Made by a program: the position numbers and the translations under genes. Under the pieces are notes generated by a model. That model was not told the origin of the DNA, searched no databases, and saw only the letters and a program-made list of their open reading frames with translations. DNA of 64,000 nucleotides from Gigantopelta aegis. Lineage: Eukaryota; Mollusca; Gastropoda; Neomphalida; Peltospiridae. The stretch lies in contig NC_054708.1 in NCBI RefSeq assembly GCF_016097555.1, positions 19,316,596-19,380,595 of the forward strand, in the 5' to 3' direction. Of this stretch, positions 35,820 through 45,390 are shown in pieces (within the stretch, counting starts at the first letter, position 1; every line of letters starts with the position of its first letter).

Positions 35820-36480
35820 CACACTGCATTATGACCAAATGTCAATATAACCATATGTTATTACACCAAATAGCTGCTGTTTAAAATGTGCTCTTCTATT
35901 CTTTGAAGTGTTTATGACACTTAACACTGCAGTATGACTAAAAACAGTCGGTCACTGGCGAAGTCAGAGGCTGAATCCGGGGTGGGCGTGCCTGAACCCT
36001 TGTGGATAGGGGCACGTAAAAAGAGTTTCCCAGTTCCCAAAAACAAAATAACCGTATGTTATTACACCAAATAGCTGCTGTTTAAAATGAGCTGTGTTGA
36101 TAAACCTCTTCTATTCTTTGAAGTGCTTGTTACACTTGACATTGATGTATGACTAAATGTCAAAATATCTGTATGTTATTACACTAAATAGCTGCTGTTT
36201 AAAATGTGCTGTGTTGATCAAACTTTTCTTTGAAGTGTATTGTTACACTTGACACTGCAGTATGACCAAATGTCAAAATATCCATATTTTAGACACCAAA
36301 TAGCTGCTGTTTAAAATGTGCTGTGTTGATCAAACTTTTCTTTGAAGTGTTTGTTACACTTGACACTGCAGTATGACCAAATGTCAATATATCCATATTT
36401 TAGACACCAAATAGCTGCTGTTTAAAATGTGCTGTGTTGATAAACCTTTGAAATGTTTGTTTCACTTGTCACTGCAGTAC
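35820..36480 (+). repeat. Tandem array of a SINE tail, units about 110-118 bases
   Basis: AAATAGCTGCTGTTTAAAAT recurs near 35868, 36069, 36186, 36298 and 36408, each followed by TTGAAGTGTTTGTTACACTT-type sequence. A foreign segment of about 80-100 bases (GGTCACTGGCGAAGTCAGAG, a hAT-like end) interrupts the first and second units. The array starts about 50 bases after the stop codon of the RNF24-like gene, so it probably forms its 3' UTR in antisense orientation. Confidence 0.8.
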
Positions 36481-36526
36481 GAGACCATGTAAAGAGCATT
36501 GGAAGAAAGTGGGTAGATGACTCGTG

Positions 36527-36623
36527 TCACGTTTCCACCAGGATGCTTCTTTCTCCACACACAGTTACATCAGATTTACACATGGGACATGTGTTGTGTT
36601 GTTTAAGCCATTCGGACAAACAT
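36527..36623 (-). CDS. RNF24: RNF24-like exon 5 (second half of RING, stop)
   Basis: 97 bases; acceptor ATTTTAG/ATGTTT. Encodes KCLSEWLKQHNTCPMC and a short tail SDVTVCGERSILVET, with TGA at 36527-36529. Confidence 0.85.
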
Positions 36624-39600
36624 CTAAAATAAAAACAAATTACATTTAATAATTTAAACTCATAACCAAATCATTTTCAAACATCGTTATACTGTATACC
36701 CCAAAAATAGATCTATAATCTTTAGCAATTACAGTACAGTATTTGAAACATTTATTAAAAAGAACTTCAGACAAAAATTATTATCTATAGACAGGCATAA
36801 ACATTCAGTAAAATGGTCGATATGTGGATCCAGGCTCAGACATGAAACATTAATAAATACCACATTTTTATCTTATTCATTATTGATGAAAATCAACAAA
36901 CATTCTTTGTATCAACAAATACACATATGAAATACTCAATAACTTAGTCCGATATATTACGTACATCATAAATAAACCATGCAACTTACTTTTTGTGGAA
37001 GCCATGTTTACAAGGACAAATAGTTATAGTCTCCTTCGGCTGAAATTCTTCAAGGCAAACAGCACAATTCTAAAATATCAAATTAAAAAAATTAAATGAA
37101 AAAAATAATGCAAAATCAAAATTATTTAATCTTTAAAACAAAAAATCTTTTCCTAACCCAACAAATGTTATGAAACCCCAATTGTTATTCAAATACATGT
37201 ATATATGAGAAAGGTAGCCAAAAGTTAACATGTATGGTATTGAATTTGGAGGTGAGAAACAATTTCACTCAAATACTATTATTTTTAGAGCTGGGTGGTA
37301 TTGAAATTTCCGGTTTGGTATCGGTATTTTGTGGACAATTTACCTCAGTATCGGTACAGGATTCAGTACGGACACAATACCGATACTGCTATTCAGTGGT
37401 ATTTTCGGTATACTCGGCTTTAAATGCATGCCTGAGTTAAGGCTCACACACTAATTTCATCTCAATAAAATTAAATTCCATACACAAGGCCCTCATCTGT
37501 CTCTTCTTTTCAACTATTTTGCATTTGTTAGATATATTGTTAGTGCTGTACTAAATGGCTAATAACATTTTTGAATACAGAAATTTCAGTATTTTGAGAT
37601 TTGCTCGGTACAGTAAATCTCAGTATTGACACGATACCAATACCGAACAGTATATACAGTATATGGCCAAGCAGTAATTATTTTACTCCTAAGTCAAATC
37701 AATTAAATTGCTCTGCCAGGATACATTCTAATGTACCATGCTTAATTGGTAGAGGTATGTATTGTCACTAAATTAACTGAATGAAAGCTGTAGCCCATAC
37801 TTACATCATTACAACAAGTCTTGTTTTTGGCATAGCTCACCTAAAAGAACAACCAAAAAAATCCCACGCATTATTAAACATCAATGATAAAGGATTCTGC
37901 TCAGTAAAACTATAAAAAAAAAGTTTCTCTTAGTATTCCAACAATAAACTGTTTGTATAGAAACCAATTATAGAGAAGAAAATCAGGTTTAAAAAAAAAA
38001 AAGGCCACTTAAAAGTTTTCTATTAAAAGTCAGTTGAGAGCTCGCTTGAGGAGCTTGCGTCGCAGGATCGAACCACATCAGTGTATCCATTCAACTGATT
38101 GGGTTTTTTCTTGCTCCAACCAGTGCACCACAACTGGTCAGAGACCGTGGTATGTGCTTTTCTGTTTGTGGGAAAGTGTATATCAAAGATCCCTTGCTGC
38201 ATTAAGAAAATGTCACGGGTTTCCTCTAGACTACGAGTCAGAATTACCAAATGTTTGACATCCAATAGCCTATGATTAATATATCAACGTGCTCTAGTGG
38301 TGTTGTTAAACAAAACACACTTTACTTTACTTTTAGTGTCCATTTTAATGGGTTGAAACTAGGATCTGTGACTTTAATAATAATAAAGAACGATTTACAC
38401 TTACATGTATGCATCCAGTAGTTTCTTTGCGGGACTGGTATCTTCGGATCCTGAATGCAAAAAGATGAACAGTGTCACACATATGAACCACAAACAACTG
38501 TGTAACCACTAACAACTGTGTAACCACAAACAAGTGTGTAACCACTAACAACTGTGTAACCACAAACAAGTGTGTAACCACTAACAACTGTGTAATCACA
38601 AACAAGTGTGTAACAACTAACAAGTGTGTAATCACAAACAAGTGTGTAACAACTAACAAGTGTGTAATCACAAACAAGTGTGTAACAACTAACAACTGTG
38701 TAATCACAAACAAGTGTGTAACAAGTAACAAGTGTGTAATCACAAACAAGTGTGTAACAACTAACAAGTGTGTAATCACAAACAAGTGTGTAACAACTAA
38801 CAAGTGTGTAATCACAAACAAGTGTGTTACAACTAACAAGTGTGTAATCACAAACAAGTGTGTAACAACTAACAAGTGTGTAATCACAAACAAGTGTGTA
38901 ACCACTAACAACTGTGTAATCACAAACAAGTGTGTAACCACTAACAAGTGTGTAATCACAAACAAGTGTGTAACAACTAACAAGTGTGTAATCACAAACA
39001 AGTGTGTAACCACTAACAACTGTGTAACAACTAACAAGTGTGTAACCACAAACAAGTGTGTAACAACTAACAACTGTGTAACCACAAACAAGTGTGTAAC
39101 AACTAACAAGTGTGTAATCACTAACAAGTGTGTAACAACTAACAAGTGTGTAACCACTAACAACTGTGTAACAACTAACAAGTGTGTAACCACAAACAAG
39201 TGTGTAACCACTAACAACTGTGCAACCACTAACAACTGTGCAACCACTAACAACTGTGCAACCACTAACAACTGTGCAACCACAAACAAGTGTGTAACCA
39301 CTAACAAGTGTGTAACCACTAACAAGTGTGTAACCACAAACAACTGTGTAACCACTAACAACTGTGTAACCACTAACAAGTGTGCAACCACTAACAACTG
39401 TGCAACCACAAACAAGTGTGCAACCACTAACAACTGTGTAACCACTAACAAGTGTGTAACCACTAACAACTGTGTAACCACAAACAACTGTGTAACCACT
39501 AACAACTGTGCAACCACTAACAAGTGTGCAACCACTAACAACTGTGTAACCACTAACAAGTGTGTAACCACAAACAAGTGTGTAACCACTAACAAGTGTG

Positions 39601-42600
39601 TAACAACTAACAAGTGTGTAACCACAAACAAGTGTGTAACCACAAACAACTGTGTAACCAGTAACAACTGTGTAACCACTAACAAGTGTGTAACCACTAA
39701 CAAGTGTGTAATCACAAACAAGTGTGTAACCACTAACAAGTGTGTAACCACTAACAAGTGTGTAACCACTAACAAGTGTGTAACCACTAACAAGTGTGTA
39801 ATCACAAACAAGTGTGTAACCACTAACAAGTGTGTAACCACAAACAAGTGTGTAACCACTAACAAGTGTGTAACCACTAACAAGTGTGTAACAACTAACA
39901 AGTGTGTAATCACAAACAAGTGTGTAACCACTAACAAGTGTGTAACCACTAACAAGTGTGTAACCACTAACAAGTGTGTAACAACTAACAAGTGTGTAAC
40001 AACTAACAAGTGTGTAATCACAAACAAGTGTGTAACCACTAACAACTGTGTAACAACTAACAAGTGTGTAATCACAAACAAGTGTGTAACAACTAACAAG
40101 TGTGTAACCACAAACAAGTGTGTAACCACTAACAACTGTGTAACCACAAACAAGTGTGTAACCACTAACAAGTGTGTAACCACAAACAAGTGTGTAACCA
40201 CTAACAACTGTGTAATCACAAACAAGTGTGTAACAACTAACAAGTGTGTAATCACAAACAAGTGTGTAACAACTAACAAGTGTGTAATCACAAACAAGTG
40301 TGTAACAACTAACAACTGTGTAATCACAAACAAATGTGTAACCACTAACAACTGTGTAACCACTAACAACTGTGCAACCACACGTTCCTATGTGAGGTAG
40401 TATGAGAGTTGAAAACATGCAGGAACATGTCCATGAAGATGTTCTTGCCTCTTCGAAACATCCAGGAACATGTCCATGAACATGTTCTTGCCTCTTCAAA
40501 ACATTCAGGAACATGTCCATGAACAAGTGTGTAACCACAAACAACTGTGTAACCACAAACAACTGTGTAACCATTAACAAGTGTGTAACAACTAACAAGT
40601 GTGTAACCACAAACAAGTGTGTAACCACAAACAACTGTGTAACCACTAACAACTGTGTAACCACAAACAACTGTGTAACCACTAGTGACCTCTTCGAAAC
40701 ATGCAGGAACATGTCCATGAAGATGTTCTTGCCTCTTCGAAACATGCAGGAACATGTCCACGAACATGTTCTTGCCTCTTCGAAACATTCAGGAACATGT
40801 CCACGAACATGTTCTTGCCTCTTCGAAACATTCAGGAACATGTCCACGAACATGTTCTTGCCTCTTCGAAACATGCAGGAACATGTCCACAAACATGTTC
40901 TTGCCTCTTCGAAACATTCAGGAACATGTCCACGAAGATGTTCTTGCCTCTTCGAAACATTCAGGAACATGTCCATGAAATGTTCTTGCCTCTTCGAAAC
41001 ATTCAGGAACATGTCCATGAAGATGTTCTTGCCTCTTCGAAACATTCAGGAACATGGCCATGAAGATGTTCTTGCCTCTTCGAAACATTCAGGAACATGT
41101 CCACGAACATGTTCTTGCCTCTTCGAAACATGCAGGAACATGTCCACGAACATGTTCTTGCCTCTTCGAAACATGCAGGAACATGTCCATGAAATGTTCT
41201 TGCCTCTTCGAAACATTCAGGAACATGTCCATGAAATGTTCTTGCCTCTTCGAAACATTCAGGAACATGTCCATGAAGATGTTCTTGCCTCTTCGAAACA
41301 TGCAGGAACATGTCCATGAAATGTTCTTGCCTCTTCGAAACATTCAGGAACATGTCCATGAAGATGTTCTTGCCTCTTCGAAACATTCAGGAACATGTCC
41401 ATGAAGATGTTCTTACCTCTTCGAAACATTCAGGAACATGTTCCCAGCACCAGAACAGTTTTGAATACATGGTATAAGTCTTAATAAGAAATCTACTTTA
41501 TAGAACTGCTTCTCAATTTCTAACATTGGAATAACATAATACCACTATACACACTGTACAGACTTTAGTATTACCGTATTATTCTTATTTGTAGCGCCCG
41601 GGCGCGATGCAAAACACAAAGGGGGTGCGCTAATTAGAGTACTAGAACACGTTTCGTAATACGTGTGAAAAATCCTCGTATCAAACTGTCAATGCGTCTG
41701 GCTCGCTGAGACATCAAAAGCTTTGCTGCCGAGTCACTCCACCAGTGACGTTTTCTTGTTGAAATGACGTAGCGTACCGTACATCGTCAGCTGATTTATC
41801 AAAATACATGGTAGGTTTAGTTAAAGTTAAATTGTTGACATTTGACTCCAGTTTGCAGTTTGCTTAAAGTTATCATTTACCCGTTTTTTAAACGGTGTTA
41901 CGGTGTCGGTGTAAATACCTACCGGTATGTTTGTACTTCCGGTTTTGAACAGCGTTAACGGAGTGTCGTGCGTTCATTCTGCGTGGAGATAACAGCGACA
42001 TACATTTGATAAATGACATGTGTGACATACTGTTCGCCCATACTAGTGTCGTAGTGCTTCACCTGTTTGGATTTTATTTGTTTACCGATTATAATCATTG
42101 CAAGTCGGCAGTCAAGTAAGCCACTTTTACTATTTTACTGGTACCGTTTAATGATACAAATAGGAACAATACGGTATTTATTACAATTTTTTTTTTTTTT
42201 TTTTTTTTATCACAAAAACACATAAAACAAAACAGTGTTAAAGGAATTGACCTTAGTTTGCTGCTATTGTAATATGTTTTTGACTCATAAATTTGGTAAT
42301 GAGCAAAATTATATACCATACAAAATGTAGTTTCTTGTTTGGAATATCAATGTCTTTCTGATTGCCATACTCTTTTCAGATAGCCCAAACTGGACTTGGA
42401 CTTCCAATAATTTAATACATATACATGTATTAAAAAAATATATATATACAGTGAAACCTGTCTCAACTGGAACCTGGACAAACCAGAAATCCTGTTAAAA
42501 CTTGCCAAGTTTCATGGTCCTGGATTTTTTAAATTCTATAACGTGCCCCTCTATACACCAGATCCTGTGTAAATCAGATAAATATTAGTTCTCCTGTGTG

Positions 42601-42878
42601 ATCCGGTTAAGACAAGTTTCACTGTAGTAGTGAAATTGGAACAAGTACAAACATTTGGACAATCAGAAACACTATAAGCCACTGATATTTTATTCAAAAA
42701 AATATATTTAATATGTAATTAAAAAGTCTCTGTGAGCCGGCGACATCTTAACAATGACAGCAAAGTTACTCAGGGCGGTCTCTTTAATATTTTACCTCCA
42801 CATGCGACAGAAACACAGAAAACATATCAGCAAAATAAACAATCCAAATCCAACAAGTGCCCAGTCATAGATAAACAT
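36527..42878 (-). CDS. RNF24: Small membrane RING-H2 protein, RNF24/RNF122-like, five exons
   Basis: Exons 42796-42878, 38405-38450, 37805-37840, 36990-37069 and 36527-36623 join in phase across GT-AG introns into 113 codons from an ATG. Residues 5-24 are a single membrane helix (ALVGFGLFILLICFLCFC), followed by a basic IRRYQSRK step like the LRHQA.KE step of human RNF24. The RING-H2 finger uses C57, C60, C75, H77, H80, C83, C94 and C97; CAVCLEEF and ICPCKHGFHKKCL closely follow RNF24 (CAVCLEDF, ICPCKHAFHRKCL). Known for RNF24/RNF122: small Golgi/ER-associated ubiquitin-ligase-type proteins. The vertebrate proteins are 148-155 residues, so an upstream exon may add an N-terminus; the tail after the RING is also shorter. 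Assembly by eye; the RNF24 versus RNF122 choice is tentative. Confidence 0.8.
36990..37069 (-). CDS. RNF24: RNF24-like exon 4 (first half of RING)
   Basis: 80 bases; acceptor ATATTTTAG/AATTGT, donor CACAAAAA/GTAAGTT. Encodes NCAVCLEEF...ICPCKHGFHK, giving the first five zinc ligands. Confidence 0.85.
37240..37680. repeat. Dispersed GGTATCGGTATTTT repeat in RNF24-like intron 3
   Basis: GGTATTGAAATTTCCGGTTT and GGTATCGGTATTTTGTGG are partly mirrored by ACACGATACCAATACCGAAC near 37630. Probably a degraded inverted-repeat element. Confidence 0.4.
37805..37840 (-). CDS. RNF24: RNF24-like exon 3 (36-base micro-exon)
   Basis: 36 bases in phase 0; acceptor TTCTTTTAG/GTGAGC, donor AATGAT/GTAAGTA. 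Encodes VSYAKNKTCCND, the linker before the RING. Confidence 0.72.
38030..38335 (+). mobile_element. tRNA-derived SINE, second tail type
   Basis: Degraded head (GCTCGCTTGAGGAGC, CAGGATCGAACC), full body (AACCAGTGCACCACAACTGG, CAAAGATCCCTTGCTGCATT) and tail (CCAAATGTTTGACATCCAAT to GTGGTGTTGTTAAACAAAAC). Antisense to the RNF24-like gene, in intron 2. Confidence 0.85.
38405..38450 (-). CDS. RNF24: RNF24-like exon 2
   Basis: 46 bases; acceptor TTTTTGCATTCAG/GATCCG, donor ACATACAT-type /GTAAGTG. Encodes the basic cytosolic step RIRRYQSRKETTGCIH. The upstream satellite ends about 40 bases before the acceptor. Confidence 0.75.
38489..40381. repeat. 18-base satellite, about 105 strict units
   Basis: Units of the form TGTGTAACCACTAACAAG follow one another without any visible length change. 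Variation is only by substitution: AACCACTAAC, AACAACTAAC, AACCACAAAC or AATCACAAAC cores, with AAG or AAC ends. Runs of alternating pairs give 36-base higher-order blocks, clearest at 38590-38960 and 40200-40330. Because 18 is divisible by three, two minus frames and one plus frame stay open for hundreds of codons; these are not genes. Located in RNF24-like intron 1. Confidence 0.97.
40422..40520. repeat. 43-base satellite, short block
   Basis: Two full units and one cut unit of the same satellite as 40690-41445. The third unit switches to the 18-base satellite inside GAAC. Confidence 0.93.
40521..40689. repeat. 18-base satellite, second block
   Basis: About nine units of the 18-base satellite (AAGTGTGTAACCACAAACAA and variants), embedded in the 43-base array. 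Confidence 0.95.
40690..41445. repeat. 43-base satellite with p53-like half-sites
   Basis: About 18 units, each GAACATGTCC, then a dinucleotide, then GAACATGTTC or a variant (GAAGATGTTC, GAAATGTTC), then TTGCCTCTTCGAAACATTCA. Most units are 43 bases; those with GAAATG are 42. GAACATGTCC and GAACATGTTC both fit RRRCWWGYYY, the p53-family half-site. Both halves are intact in six units here, plus one in the 40422-40520 block. That proteins bind is an inference only. Confidence 0.95.
41572..42176. mobile_element. MITE, TACCGTATT ends
   Basis: TACCGTATTATTCTTATTTG at the left is mirrored by CAAATAGGAACAATACGGTA at the right. About 600 bases, GC-richer interior (GCGCCCGGGCGCG), no coding. Located in RNF24-like intron 1. 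Confidence 0.7.
42183..42210. repeat. Poly-T tract
   Basis: T-run just right of the MITE. Confidence 0.9.
42447..42626. mobile_element. MITE, TACAGTGAAACCTGTCT ends
   Basis: TACAGTGAAACCTGTCTCAA at the left is mirrored by TTAAGACAAGTTTCACTGTA at the right, with TA edges. Tc1/mariner (pogo-like) non-autonomous element (class is inference). Confidence 0.8.
42796..42878 (-). CDS. RNF24: RNF24-like exon 1 (membrane helix)
   Basis: From ATG, 83 bases to donor TGGAG/GTAAAA. Encodes MFIYDWALVGFG and the hydrophobic segment. An in-frame TGA lies 18 bases upstream. A CAG directly before the ATG could instead be a 3' splice site joining an earlier exon. Confidence 0.72.
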
Positions 42879-43019
42879 CCTGCTGGAAAACTGTCATGGC
42901 TTTCAAATCTAAAATTTAAACAAGAAAATTATTTATAAATAAAAAAAATTAAAAATTATATAAAAAAAACAAAAACACTCTGCAACAGATATTATATATT
43001 ACTGGGCTCAAACTTAATG

Positions 43020-43640
43020 GTGGTCGGGTCAGGTCAGGCCAGGTCATAGGGCTTAATGTGCACATTCAGAGAAAGCTGTTGTAGTGCACACCTGTCATGG
43101 TCACAGGTGCCGGCCTTGGCCGGCTCCTCCGTCCAGGTCAGTGATAGGCCTCAGATTACAGTTATCTTCCCATTTGGTTGTCCAAAATCCGGAAGTTTCA
43201 CCGCGCAAGTAGTCTGCTGTTTGACTGTGATTATTTCATGGCAGACAGCTATGAAGTGGCAACTGTTTGACTGAAGTGACAGGGGATAGCATGTAGTTTG
43301 TAAACATGTGTAACTTGTTGACATTGAAGACTTGTTTGTGGTAATTCCGGCCCATGCAAAAGTAGTGCTTTTTGTGTAAAATGGGTGTACTCCGGCCTGG
43401 TTTAGAGGGTGTGTCTGTTTAAACCAATATGCTGGGAGAAAGAGCTGGACAACAGGGGTTGTCCTTTTCAGGGTATGTGTCCCCCATGCAGGCAAAGGTA
43501 CACACAAAACTTCACGGGCCTGCTGATATTAATAAAAATGTTATAGCCACTAAGGCTATATAGAAACATATAGCGAAATTAATTGTGGTCTGAGGCCAGT
43601 AAAGGGTCTGGAGTTGGTGGGAAGAGCTTAATGGTGGCAC
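43020..43640 (+). mobile_element. Short GGTCA-type element, copy 1 (interrupted)
   Basis: The 5' part (43020-43147) holds CAGGTCATAGGGCTTAATGT, AAGCTGTTGTAGTGCACACC and CTCCTCCGTCCAGG. The body resumes at 43597 with AAAGGGTCTGGAGTTGGTGG. The gap is filled by the DNA element at 43148-43596. Confidence 0.7.
43148..43596. mobile_element. MITE nested in the short element
   Basis: GCCTCAGATTACAGTTAT at the left is mirrored by AATTGTGGTCTGAGGC at the right. The flanks CAGTGATA and CAGTAAAG are an imperfect 8-base direct repeat. No coding match found. Confidence 0.6.
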
Positions 43641-43854
43641 CAGAGCCACATTAGTGCACAGGCCAACTAGGCTCATACCTAGGGTGCTAAATTTTAGGGG
43701 GCATCAAAATCTTGCCACCCCACCCCCTCCAAAAAAACAAAGGTTTTTTTGTGTTTTTTTTGTGCTGCATGAAATTCTAGTTTTCCACTTCGTAGAATCT
43801 ACTCTTTATGTCAGATCCACCTTTTCCCCACCACCCACTGATATTCATCAGCAT

Positions 43855-44128
43855 TTTGTTTGTTTTTTGTTTAATGACACCACTAGAGCACATTGATTTA
43901 TTAATCATCAGCTATTGGATATTTGGTAATTTTGACATACAGTCTCAGAAAAGAAACCCGCTACATTTTTCCATGAATAGCAAGGCATCTTTTATATGCA
44001 CCATCCCACAGACAGGGTAGCACATACCACGGCCTTTGACTTTACCCGGCGGGAATGAGAAATAGCTCAATGGCACCACTAACGGGGATCGATCCTAGAC
44101 TGACCACTAGGGTATGTCCCGTCCAGCC
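43855..44128 (-). mobile_element. tRNA-derived SINE, second tail type
   Basis: Tail (TTTAATGACACCACTAGAGC), body (GCATCTTTTATATGCACCAT, ACCACGGCCTTTGAC) and head (GGGATCGATCCTAGACTGAC) in minus orientation. Lacks the CCAGTGCACCACGAC step. Confidence 0.88.
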
Positions 44129-44164
44129 CTTGGGATGCATGATGTAAACATGCTACCAATTTAA

Positions 44165-44485
44165 GGCAGTTGTAGCTCAGTGGTACAGCGCTCGCTCGAT
44201 GCGCGGTCGGTCTGGGGTCTATCGCTGTCGGTGGGCCCATTGGGCTATTTCTTGTCACAGCCAGTGCACCATGACTGGTATATCAAAGACCGTGGTATGT
44301 GCTATCCTGTCTGTGGGATGGCGCATATAAAAGATCCCTTGCTGCTAATCGGAAAGAGTAGTCCATGAAGTGGCGACAGCAGGTTTCCTCTCTCAATATA
44401 TGTGTGGTCCTTAACCATATGTCTGACACCATATAACCGTAATTAAAATGTGTTAGTTTGTTGTTAAATAAAACATTTCCATTTC
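44165..44485 (+). mobile_element. tRNA-derived SINE, full length, best head
   Basis: The head has a perfect tRNA-type A box (TAGCTCAGTGG at 44173-44183) and a B-box-like GGGGTCTATCGC. Full body and first tail type (GGTCCTTAACCATATGTCTG to AAATAAAACATTTCC). It stands head-to-head with the previous SINE, 36 bases away. Confidence 0.93.
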
Positions 44486-44671
44486 AAACCAGTTCAGCTA
44501 AAAGTTTTAATACAAAGTCTTACATATTAACTTTAAAATAATATATTGAACAATGATCTACTATTTGTTATTGATATTGTATACAAATGTTATACATTGT
44601 AAAAACCCAAGTATTTGAAAGGTGTTGCAATTATCAGCATTTGTAATGATCAATTTTACTTGATAAAAAGT

Positions 44672-45053
44672 TAAAAGTTTGTTTTGTTTAATAACACCAC
44701 TAGAGCACATTGATTTATTAATCATTGGCTTATGGATGTCAAACATTTGATCATTTTGATGCATAGTCTTAGAGAAGAAACCTGCTACATTTGTTCATTA
44801 GGTCAGGTCAGGTCATAGGGTTTTATGGGAACATTCAGAGCAAGCTGTTGTAGCACACGCCTGTCCCGGGCACAGGTACCGGCCTTGGCTGGCTCCTCTG
44901 TCCAGGACAGGAAACAGGGTGGGGTGGGTAGGAGATGGGACCACCTGCACTAGCAGGTGCAAGGGAGCACCAGCAGCCCGATCGGAGTAGCAAGGGGTCT
45001 TTTATATGCACCATCCCACAGACAGGTAACACATACCACAGCCGTTGATAAAT
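44672..45053 (-). mobile_element. SINE split by an inserted short element
   Basis: The tail-side part ends ...TGTTCATTAG at 44801 and the body resumes TAGCAAGGGGTCTTTTATAT at 44988. Uninterrupted copies (for example 62925-63185) read CCATTAGTAGCAAGGGATC across this point. Confidence 0.88.
44802..44987 (+). mobile_element. Short GGTCA-type element, copy 2 (clean insertion)
   Basis: About 186 bases from GTCAGGTCAGGTCATAGGG to CAGCAGCCCGATCGG, inserted in a SINE. Only AG is repeated at the edges, so any target duplication is very short. It contains AAGCTGTTGTAGCACACGCC, TGTCCCGGGCACAGG, CGGCCTTGGCTGGCTCC and CACTAGCAGGTGCAAGGGAG. No open frame. I see no convincing tRNA, 5S or 7SL promoter. Class unknown. 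Confidence 0.75.
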
Positions 45054-45169
45054 TCTTCAGGAAACCACTGCTTAGTGCTTATACCCAGTGGCAATATTAT
45101 TATGCAATTTGTAGAGTTCAATCACAACTGCTCATTCACATGTGCAGGAATTTTAGTAGGGTGGAGGGA

Positions 45170-45390
45170 GTCTAGACAGGTCAGGTCATGGGGAACATTT
45201 AGAGCAAGCTGTTCTAGCGCACGCCTGTCGTAGGTGCAGGTGTCGGTCCATGCTGGCTCCTTCGTCCAGGACAGGAAAGGGTTTGGAGTGTGTGGGAGAA
45301 GGGGACCGCCCGTGCTGGCAGGTACAAGAGAGGACCAGCAGCCCGGCCAGGGTTGGTAGCATGCAGGGGCATCTGTGGTGATATTGAATT
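45170..45390 (+). mobile_element. Short GGTCA-type element, copy 3
   Basis: GACAGGTCAGGTCATGGGGA to CCAGCAGCCCGGCCAGGGTT and GGTAGCATGCAGGGGCATC. Slightly longer 3' part than copy 2. Confidence 0.78.

Noticed and set aside
38345-41045. Very long open frames (678 and 856 codons) on the minus strand
   Set aside because: They are produced by the strict 18-base period; the translated sequence is only a six-residue repeat, two frames are open at once, and a true exon of another gene lies at one end.
40513-41404. Long plus-strand frames rich in Cys, Asn and His
   Set aside because: They are translations of the 43-base satellite in rotating frames, without start context or any family resemblance.
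38489-41445. CRISPR-like array
   Set aside because: Units are contiguous without spacers, and the surroundings are an animal intron.
44165-44240. A tRNA gene
   Set aside because: The A box is perfect but the B box is degenerate, no acceptor stem closes, and the sequence continues into the SINE body.
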